DNA of 46,971 nucleotides from Pseudomonadota bacterium (GTDB lineage Bacteria; Pseudomonadota; Alphaproteobacteria; Rhizobiales; Hyphomicrobiaceae): positions 1 to 46,971 of the forward strand of contig JAEXXM010000012.1 in NCBI GenBank assembly GCA_023405815.1. The letters run 5' to 3'. A program made the position numbers and the translations under genes. The notes below the pieces were generated by a model. The model saw only the letters and a program-made list of their open reading frames with translations. It was not told where the DNA came from and searched no databases. Position 1 is the first letter of the stretch; each line of letters opens with the position of its first letter. This document shows positions 40,579-46,971 of this stretch, piece after piece.

Positions 40579-41895
40579 ATGATCGATCGTAGGGCGTTCG
40601 GGCGTTTCCTCGGGGTAGCGACGCTGGCGGCGGCAACGCGCCGGTTCGGCACACCGGCACTGGCGACGGGCAAGGCAAGGGTCGTCATCGTCGGGGGCGG
40701 GGCGGGTGGAGGCACGGTTGCCCGCATCCTCAAGACCGAGGCGCCGCAACTCGACGTGACGATCGTCGAGAAGCGGGAGATCTATATCTCCTGCTTCAAC
40801 TCCAACCACTTCTTCGGCGGGTTCCGCAGCTTCGCTTCGCTGCAGCACAGCTACGACGGGTTGCGGAAGCTCGGCATCAATGTCGTAACCGATACCGCGA
40901 CCGACATCGACGCCGGAAAGAAGATGGTGAAGGTCGCGGGCGGCAGCATTCTCTCGTATGACCAGCTCGTGGTCTCGCCCGGCATCGACTTCAACTATAG
41001 CGCCATCGAAGGCTATTCGGCGGAAGCCGCCGAGATCATGCCGCATGCGTGGAAGGCGGGGCCGCAGACACTCCTCTTGATGAAGCAGCTCGAGGCGATG
41101 GACAATGGCGGCACGGTCATCATGACGGTGCCCAATAATCCCTACCGCTGCCCGCCAGGGCCCTATGAGCGCGCCTGCATGATTGCGCACTACCTCAAGA
41201 CGCATAAGCCGAAATCCAAGCTCGTCATCCTTGATGCGAAGAAGATGTTCTCCAAGCAGGGCGCCTTCGAGGAGGCGTTCGACAAATACTACTCTGGCAT
41301 CATCGATCTCAATCTCACCAACGAGATCGATGACTTCCGCGTGGTGCGCGTCGATCCGAAGACCTGCGAGGTGGAGACCGCCTCCGGGATCAAACTGAAG
41401 GGTGCCGTAGTCAACGTCATTCCCGTGCAGACGGCGGGAGACATCGCCATTGCTGCCGGCTGTGCGGACGACAAGGGCTGGTGCCCGATCAGGCCGCAGA
41501 ACTTTGCCTCCGCCCTCGTGAATGGCATCTACGTTATCGGCGACGCCGCGATCTCAAACGAGATGCCGAAGTCTGCCTACTCAGCCAACAGCCAGGGGCG
41601 CGTGGTTGCGGCCGACATTCTGGCGGCGCTTTCGGGGGGCGAGCCGGCGACGGCCCGGTACCGCAACACCTGCTGGTCGTTGCTCGCTGCCGAAGACAGC
41701 ATCAAGATCGGCGCCGACTACGCGCCCGGCGAGAAGGATGGGAAGCCGGTCCTCACCCCGCACGATCCGTTCGTGTCGCAGAAGGGCGAGAGCGCCGAGA
41801 CGCGGCGCCGGAACTACGCGGAGGGGCTTGCCTGGTATCACGCCATCATCGCCGACGCCTTCAACGACGGCACGGCGCTGACGCGCAAGGGGTAA
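40579..41895 (+). CDS. fccB: FccB-type sulfide dehydrogenase flavoprotein (SoxF-like)
   Basis: Protein of 438 aa with a Tat signal (IDRRAFGRFLG) cut near residue 29. VVIVGGGAGGGTVA binds FAD. YISCFNSNHFFGG puts C72 at the place of the covalent 8-alpha-S-cysteinyl FAD of flavocytochrome c (Cys42 of the mature form). C191 (RCPPGPYER) and C365 (RNTCWSLL) match the redox disulfide pair. The C-terminal block fits the FCSD flavin-binding domain, and mature length is close to the 401 aa of the Allochromatium subunit. The enzyme oxidises sulfide in the periplasm and normally passes electrons to the cytochrome FccA, which is not adjacent. ATG 40579 has AAGG upstream. Confidence 0.9.
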   Translation: MIDRRAFGRFLGVATLAAATRRFGTPALATGKARVVIVGGGAGGGTVARILKTEAPQLDVTIVEKREIYISCFNSNHFFGGFRSFASLQHSYDGLRKLGINVVTDTATDIDAGKKMVKVAGGSILSYDQLVVSPGIDFNYSAIEGYSAEAAEIMPHAWKAGPQTLLLMKQLEAMDNGGTVIMTVPNNPYRCPPGPYERACMIAHYLKTHKPKSKLVILDAKKMFSKQGAFEEAFDKYYSGIIDLNLTNEIDDFRVVRVDPKTCEVETASGIKLKGAVVNVIPVQTAGDIAIAAGCADDKGWCPIRPQNFASALVNGIYVIGDAAISNEMPKSAYSANSQGRVVAADILAALSGGEPATARYRNTCWSLLAAEDSIKIGADYAPGEKDGKPVLTPHDPFVSQKGESAETRRRNYAEGLAWYHAIIADAFNDGTALTRKG

Positions 41896-41982
41896 AAGCG
41901 TCCTTGGCGAGCCAGTCCGATCGCAGGATTAGTCTCGCGTGCAACACAAAAGGGCTATACTGGCCTGGCTTCGATCGCAGGA

Positions 41983-42022
41983 CCGGTCGACCGGCGCCAA
42001 TTGCGTGCCATATTTGGCACGC
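41983..42022. promoter_or_regulatory. Two adjacent palindromes in the fadE leader
   Basis: CCGGTCGACCGG (41983-41994) is a perfect palindrome. GCGTGCCA-TATT-TGGCACGC (42003-42022) is a perfect 8-bp inverted repeat. Both follow a good -10 (TATACT, 41956-41961) and precede the fadE ATG (42125). An 11-bp direct repeat CGATCGCAGGA lies at 41918-41928 and 41972-41982. These fit control of the beta-oxidation operon by a dimeric regulator. Confidence 0.45.
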
Positions 42023-42124
42023 TCGGAAAGCTGGCATTGAGCTTAACGCCAATGCAATGAGGCGCACGTTAGGTTGCCGTCTGAACCGGACCCGCCAAAG
42101 GTACGATCCGCGGAGACAAAAACC

Positions 42125-44617
42125 ATGGTCGAGCTCCTATTTTTCGTCGCGCTGCTGGCCGGCACCCTGGCTCTTGGCATGTACAAGCCGCCGCTCTGGG
42201 GATGGGCTGTGGCGCTCGCTGCGGCGGCGCTCGTCTGGCAGTCTGGGGCCGTGCACGGCGAGGCCAGCCTTTTCGGCGCGCTGCTTTGGATTTTTGCTGC
42301 CGGCTTTGCCGTCCTCGCCGTCCCCTCGATCCGGCGTGACTACCTGAGCGCCCCCGTCCTCAGGTTCGTGAAGGGCACGCTGCCGAAGGTGTCCGATACC
42401 GAGCAGCAGGCCCTCGACGCCGGCACTATAGGCTTCGATGCCGAGCTTTTCTCCGGCACGCCCGACTGGAACAAGCTGCGCGCTATCGCTCCCGTGGTGC
42501 TGACGCCGGCAGAGCAGGCATTCCTCGATGGACCGACCGAGGAGCTGTGCCGCCTCGTCGATGATTGGCAGATGCGGCATGCGCAACGCGAGATCCCGGA
42601 CAAGATCTGGGACTTCGTTAAATCGCGGGGCTTCCTCGGCATGCTCATCTCCAAGGAGCATGGCGGCCTCGGTTTTTCGCCGCAGGCACAGTCGCTGATC
42701 ATCGGCAAGATCGCTTCGCGCTCTCCGGACGTCGCCACCATCGTCATGGTGCCGAATTCATTGGGGCCCGGCGAGTTGATCGAGAAGTACGGCACCGAGC
42801 AGCAGAAGCGCTATTACCTGCCGCGGCTCGCCCGGGGCGAGGAGATCCCGTGCTTTGCGTTGACCGGTCCGACATCAGGATCGGACGCGGCGACGATGCG
42901 CGACATCGGCACCGTGTTCCGGGGGCCGGACGGCGGCATCGGCATTCGCCTGTCATGGGACAAGCGCTACATCACGCTGGGGCCGAAGGCGACGCTCCTG
43001 GGCCTCGCGTTCCGGCTCAATGACCCGGAGAACATCCTCGGCAAGGGCAAGGAGCCTGGAATTACCGTTGCCTTGATCCCGACGCGTCATCCCGGGGTGC
43101 AGATCGGGCGCCGACACCTACCGGCCGGCAACGCATTTCCCAACGGTCCCAATTGGGGCCGCGATGTCGTCATTCCGGTCGAGTGGATCATCGGCGGCGA
43201 AGCCATGGCGGGCCACGGCTGGCGCATGCTGATGGAGTGCCTCGCGGCGGGTCGCGCCATCTCGCTGCCATCGACGGCGACCGCGGGCGCCAAGGCAATG
43301 CTGCGCTTCTCGAGCGCCTACGCCCGCCTGCGCAAACAGTTCGGGCTGCCGATAGCGCGCATGGAAGGCATCGAAGAGCCGCTCGCGCGACAGATCGAGA
43401 CAGCCTATGCGACGGAAGCCGCGCGCGCAGTGACGGCGGCGATGGTGTCGCGCGGCGAGCGTCCGTCGGTCATCTCCGCGCTGATGAAGTACCAGACGAC
43501 GGAGCGCATGCGCCGGGCCGTCAACGATGCATTCGACATCCACGGCGGCCGCGCGATTTGCGATGGGCCTGCGAACTACGTGCAGTCGGCCTACCAGATG
43601 GTTCCCATTGGCATCACGGTGGAAGGCGCGAACATTCTGACGCGCACGCTCATCACGTTCGCGCAGGGCGCGCTTCGCTCGCACCCCTATCTCTATCGCG
43701 AGATCAAGGCGGCGCAGGATCCCGACCGCCAGCGGAGCCTCGAAGTCTTCGATGCGGCGCTGGGCGAGCATGTCGCGTTCTCGTTCGCCAATGCGTGCGG
43801 GGCGTTCTTCCACAACGTCACCGGTGCGCTGTTCGCGCCGGCGCCGGAGAAGTCATTTGACACGGCGAACTGGTATCGACAGCTCACACGCTCGGCGCGC
43901 AGCTTCGCGTTCGTCGCCGATGTGACGGTGGCGACGCTGGGCGGTGGCCTCAAGACGAAGCAGAAGATCGCCGGGCGCCTCGCCGATGCTCTCTCGGAAC
44001 TCTACATCCTTGCCTGCGTCCTGAAGCGCTACGAGGACGAAGGGCGCCTGTCGAGCGACCGCACCTTCGTCGACCTTGTGGCCATGAACGCGCTTTATCG
44101 CTTCCAGGAGGCTCTGCGCGGGGTTGTCGACAACTTTCCGGTTCCCGCTGCGCGCTGGGCCATGCGGGCCGTCGTGTTCCCGCTTGGTGCTCATTACAGG
44201 CCGGCTTCGGACGCCCTCGGCCATCGTGCCGTGAAGCTGATGCTCGAGACGCCCGAAGTGCGCGATCGCCTGACGCGCTTCATCTACGTATCGAAGGATC
44301 CCGACGATCCGACCGGCGTGCTCGAGATCGCGCTGAAGAAGGCAGTGGCCGCCGAGGAAGCGGAGAAGAAGCTCGATCGTGCCATCCGCGCCGGAACGCT
44401 GCAGCGCTATCATGGCGTCGACTGGATCGGCGAGGCCATCGAGAAGGGCATCGTGACCGAGAGCGAGGGCCAGCAGTTGCGCGAGCTCGAGGCGCTCACG
44501 GCCCGCGTCATCGCGGTGGATCACTTTGATCCCGCCGCGGTGAAGCCCAACTATAGGGGGAGCAACGGCGCCGTCGTGCAGAACGCACGCAACGTCGGCC
44601 CCGCTGCTGCAGAATAA
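42125..44617 (+). CDS. fadE: FadE-type acyl-CoA dehydrogenase
   Basis: Protein of 830 aa, close to E. coli FadE (814 aa) and unlike the 380-aa soluble enzymes. Two N-terminal membrane helices (residues 1-62) precede the acyl-CoA dehydrogenase core: FALTGPTSGSDAATM in the flavin region, FGLPIARMEGIEEPLAR and FDIHGGRAICDGP. The long C-terminal extension of the FadE type follows. It catalyses the first step of fatty acid beta-oxidation at the inner membrane. GGAGA precedes ATG 42125; the frame open from 42074 is not needed. fadB and the thiolase gene follow. Confidence 0.93.
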   Translation: MVELLFFVALLAGTLALGMYKPPLWGWAVALAAAALVWQSGAVHGEASLFGALLWIFAAGFAVLAVPSIRRDYLSAPVLRFVKGTLPKVSDTEQQALDAGTIGFDAELFSGTPDWNKLRAIAPVVLTPAEQAFLDGPTEELCRLVDDWQMRHAQREIPDKIWDFVKSRGFLGMLISKEHGGLGFSPQAQSLIIGKIASRSPDVATIVMVPNSLGPGELIEKYGTEQQKRYYLPRLARGEEIPCFALTGPTSGSDAATMRDIGTVFRGPDGGIGIRLSWDKRYITLGPKATLLGLAFRLNDPENILGKGKEPGITVALIPTRHPGVQIGRRHLPAGNAFPNGPNWGRDVVIPVEWIIGGEAMAGHGWRMLMECLAAGRAISLPSTATAGAKAMLRFSSAYARLRKQFGLPIARMEGIEEPLARQIETAYATEAARAVTAAMVSRGERPSVISALMKYQTTERMRRAVNDAFDIHGGRAICDGPANYVQSAYQMVPIGITVEGANILTRTLITFAQGALRSHPYLYREIKAAQDPDRQRSLEVFDAALGEHVAFSFANACGAFFHNVTGALFAPAPEKSFDTANWYRQLTRSARSFAFVADVTVATLGGGLKTKQKIAGRLADALSELYILACVLKRYEDEGRLSSDRTFVDLVAMNALYRFQEALRGVVDNFPVPAARWAMRAVVFPLGAHYRPASDALGHRAVKLMLETPEVRDRLTRFIYVSKDPDDPTGVLEIALKKAVAAEEAEKKLDRAIRAGTLQRYHGVDWIGEAIEKGIVTESEGQQLRELEALTARVIAVDHFDPAAVKPNYRGSNGAVVQNARNVGPAAAE

Positions 44618-44680
44618 ACTCGATCGCCGGCCGGCCTCGATGCAAGAGGTGAGGGCGGCGGTTGCCCCGGAGGAGTTGCG

Positions 44681-46687
44681 ATGTTCAAAGCCGTGTCCCG
44701 TCCGCTGCCTCACCTGAAGGACTGGCGCTTCTCAGTCGATCAGTGGGGCATCGCCTGGGCAGAGCTCGACCGGGAGGGCGAGAGCCAGAACTCGCTCGGC
44801 CGGCGACCGCTGGAAGAGCTCGGCGAGATCGTTGCGGAGGTTGAGAAGGGCGCGCGGGACAAATCCATCCGCGGGCTCGTCATCATGTCGGGCAAGGAGC
44901 GCGGCTTTATCGTCGGCGCGGATATTCGCGAGTTTGCCGACATAAAGACCGAAAGCGACGTCGTCGAGCGTCTTCGGCCGGTCACGGCCCTATTCGACCG
45001 CATCGAAAATCTTCCCGTGCCGGTCGTGTGCGCCATCGATGGCTTCTGCCTCGGCGGGGGGCTCGAGCTGGCGCTCGCCTGCCACTACCGCATTGCGACG
45101 CGCGATCCCGGGACCAAGCTCGGCTTCCCCGAGGTGAAGCTCGGCATCTTCCCCGGCTTCAACGGGACGGCGCGCGCGATCCGCCAGGCCGGCGCTCCCG
45201 CGGCGATGGGCGTGATGCTGACAGGCCGGATGATGTCGGCCTCGGCGGCGCGCGGCATGGGGCTGGTCGATCAGGTCGTCGAGAGCCGCGGTGCGCTGCC
45301 GTGGGCGGCGCGCAAGGCGGTGCTGCGCAAGCGCAAGTCGAAGCCCGCCGGGCTCGTGCAGCAGCTTCTGAACAAGTGGCCGGCGCGCGGGCTCATCGCA
45401 GCGCGCATGCGTGCCGAGGTGGCCAAGAAGGCGCGCGAGGCGCACTACCCGGCGCCGTATCGGCTCATCGACCTCTACGAGCGCTATGGCGGCAACGACG
45501 AGGCGATGAAGGCTGCGGAGACGCGCGCGTTTGCACCGCTGATGGTGTCGGACCAGTCGCGCAATCTGCGCCGGGTGTTCTGGCTGTCGGAGCTGCTCAA
45601 GGGGCAGGCGCCGAAGAAGCTCGCTTGGAAACCGCAGCGCGTGCACATCATCGGCGCCGGCACGATGGGCGCCGACATCGCTGGCTGGTGCGTTGCTTCC
45701 GGCATGGAGGTGACGCTGCAGGACGTGTCGGCGGACCAGCTCGCCAAGGGCATCGCGGCACAGGGCAAGCTGTTCGCGCGCAAGTTCAAGACGAAGGCGC
45801 AGCGCGACGCCGCCAAGGCGCGCCTGATCGCCGATCCGCACGGCGAGGGCATTCCTCGCGCGGACGTGGTCATCGAAGCGATCGTCGAGAAGCTCGACAT
45901 CAAGCAAAAGGTCCTGTCCGAGGTCGAGCGCAAGCTCAAGCCGGGCGCCGTGCTGGCGACGAATACCTCCTCGCTGCAGATCGAGGACATCGCAAGTGCC
46001 CTTCCCGACCCCGGCCGGCTGATCGGGTTGCACTTCTTCAATCCGGTGTCGCTGATGCCGCTGGTCGAGGTGGTGCGGGGGGCGCAGTCACGCGAGGACG
46101 ACATCAATCGCGGGGCGGCGTTCGTGACGGCAATCGGCAAGTTCCCGCTGATCACCAAGAGCGTGCCGGGCTTCCTCGTCAATCGCGTGCTGACGCCGTA
46201 CATGTTCGGCGCCATGAAGCGTCTCGAGGAGGGCGAGGACAAGGAGCGCATCGACGAGGCGGCGCGGGCCTTCGGCATGCCGGTGGGGCCGATCGAACTC
46301 GCCGACACGGTCGGGCTCGATGTGTGTGCGCACGTCGCCAAGATCCTCGACTATCCCTCTTCCGGCTCTGCGCTCGAGCGTCTCGTCATCGAGGGCAAGC
46401 TCGGCAAGAAGACGGGCGAGGGTTTCTACGCGTGGCGGAACGGCAAGCCGGTCAAGGACGAGCGACGGAAGGACAAGGCGGAGATGGAGGCGCTCGGCCG
46501 CGAGCTGATCGCGCCGCTCGTCGAGGAGGCGCAGAAGTGTCTCGACGCGGGGATCGTCGAGAATGCCGATCTCGTCGATGCCGGCGTCATCTTCGGCACC
46601 GGGTTCGCGCCGTTTCGCGGCGGGCCGCTGCATTACAAGGCCGCGCAAGCACCGGCTGCGCCGGCACATGCTGCGGCGGCAGAGTAG
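44681..46687 (+). CDS. fadB: Bifunctional enoyl-CoA hydratase / 3-hydroxyacyl-CoA dehydrogenase
   Basis: Protein of 668 aa. The crotonase half has the oxyanion site CLGGGLELALACHYRI near residue 123 and FPEVKLGIFPGFNG. The dehydrogenase half has NAD motif GAGTMGADIAGW near 324 and catalytic His451 in LHFFNPVSLMPLVE. Together they catalyse steps 2 and 3 of beta-oxidation. It is shorter than E. coli FadB (729 aa) and closer to FadJ in length, so the symbol is a family assignment. GGAGGAG lies before the ATG. It is 63 bp after fadE and 20 bp before the thiolase gene. Confidence 0.92.
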   Translation: MFKAVSRPLPHLKDWRFSVDQWGIAWAELDREGESQNSLGRRPLEELGEIVAEVEKGARDKSIRGLVIMSGKERGFIVGADIREFADIKTESDVVERLRPVTALFDRIENLPVPVVCAIDGFCLGGGLELALACHYRIATRDPGTKLGFPEVKLGIFPGFNGTARAIRQAGAPAAMGVMLTGRMMSASAARGMGLVDQVVESRGALPWAARKAVLRKRKSKPAGLVQQLLNKWPARGLIAARMRAEVAKKAREAHYPAPYRLIDLYERYGGNDEAMKAAETRAFAPLMVSDQSRNLRRVFWLSELLKGQAPKKLAWKPQRVHIIGAGTMGADIAGWCVASGMEVTLQDVSADQLAKGIAAQGKLFARKFKTKAQRDAAKARLIADPHGEGIPRADVVIEAIVEKLDIKQKVLSEVERKLKPGAVLATNTSSLQIEDIASALPDPGRLIGLHFFNPVSLMPLVEVVRGAQSREDDINRGAAFVTAIGKFPLITKSVPGFLVNRVLTPYMFGAMKRLEEGEDKERIDEAARAFGMPVGPIELADTVGLDVCAHVAKILDYPSSGSALERLVIEGKLGKKTGEGFYAWRNGKPVKDERRKDKAEMEALGRELIAPLVEEAQKCLDAGIVENADLVDAGVIFGTGFAPFRGGPLHYKAAQAPAAPAHAAAAE

Positions 46688-46707
46688 CAAGGAAAGAGGC
46701 ATAGACG

Positions 46708-46971
46708 ATGCAACGGTTCCTGAGACGCGTCGCGGTGATCGGCGGGGCACGCATTCCGTTCTGCCGCTCCAACACCCTCTATGCCGACCTCTCCAACCTC
46801 GAGCTGATGTCCGGGGCGCTGAATGCCCTCGTCGACCGCTACAACCTTAACGGCCAGCACATCGACGAGGTCGTCGGCGGCGCCGTCATCACGCACTCGA
46901 AGGACTTCAATCTCGCGCGCGAAGCGGTGCTCGGCACGCGCCTCAAGCCCTCGTCGCCGGGCATCACCATG
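46708..46971 (+). CDS. fadI: Acetyl-CoA C-acyltransferase (thiolase), 3' truncated
   Basis: The first 88 codons of a thiolase-family gene run to the window end. The sequence RVAVIGGARIPFCRSN, then LELMSGALNALVDRY and VVGGAVITHSKDFNLAREAVLG, matches the N-terminal half of fatty-acid thiolases of the FadI type. The active-site Cys (expected around residues 90-100) is just outside the window. AGGAAAGAGG precedes the ATG. It completes the fadE-fadB-thiolase operon, whose last step cleaves 3-ketoacyl-CoA. Confidence 0.9.
   Translation, partial: MQRFLRRVAVIGGARIPFCRSNTLYADLSNLELMSGALNALVDRYNLNGQHIDEVVGGAVITHSKDFNLAREAVLGTRLKPSSPGITM

Overview
The window is a 47 kb stretch of high-GC chromosome from an alphaproteobacterium, most likely a member of the Hyphomicrobiales. 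The evidence is protein flavour (DUF2865 secreted protein, class II DAHP synthase, FadE-FadB-FadI operon, alphaproteobacterial porin, Tat-exported SoxY and FccB, pseudoazurin) and promoters close to the alphaproteobacterial CTTGAC/CTATAT pattern. No rRNA, phage, transposase or CRISPR array is visible. This assignment is inference; no marker gene fixes the genus.

Layout. 1-0.9 kb: 3' end of a chemoreceptor gene and a tRNA-Val(CAC). 1-5.2 kb: an exported protein of unknown function, an MMPL/RND exporter and phosphoglycolate phosphatase. 5.4-9.8 kb: a same-strand metabolic run (succinate-semialdehyde dehydrogenase, RpiA, glutathione reductase, SDR oxidoreductase). 10-15 kb: a YbdK-type carboxylate-amine ligase, DAHP synthase, an HxlR regulator divergent from a flavodoxin-like reductase, and an AEC transporter. 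15-20 kb: glutamine-dependent NAD synthetase, a porin, a glutamyl-tRNA synthetase and a GNAT acetyltransferase. 20.4-27.5 kb: DUF2865 protein, cysS behind a possible attenuator leader, then a tightly coupled string (GFA-family protein, 40-aa membrane peptide, GNAT, citramalate synthase) and an MFS transporter. 27.7-34.3 kb: an ArsR-type regulator with an AHSA1 partner, a POT peptide transporter, MeaB GTPase, an M48-like membrane protein with an altered zinc motif, a DsbB-like protein and a LOG-type phosphoribohydrolase. 34.5-38.2 kb: a TolA-like coiled-coil exported protein and an Atm1-type ABC exporter. 38.3-41.9 kb: pseudoazurin, a membrane protein, soxZ and soxY, divergent from an FccB-type sulfide dehydrogenase flavoprotein. 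42.1 kb to the end: fadE, fadB-like and the start of a thiolase gene, a beta-oxidation operon.

How the parts fit. Most of the window is core metabolism. The accessory-looking part is the compact periplasmic sulfur module at 38-42 kb: a Tat-exported flavoprotein with the covalent-FAD cysteine and redox cysteine pair of flavocytochrome c, the SoxYZ sulfur carrier and a copper electron carrier, with no FccA cytochrome, SoxAX, SoxB or SoxCD in the window. The soxY-fccB intergenic region carries an 11-bp perfect inverted repeat.

Structures outside genes are the other points of interest: a leaderless 20-codon ORF plus terminator-like hairpin before cysS; a palindromic element that split a stop/start overlap after cysS and duplicated about 19 bp; two relatives of a GGGGAGAGG/GTGAGGGG palindromic repeat; a 32-bp inverted repeat over an ArsR-family start codon; and palindromes upstream of azu and fadE.
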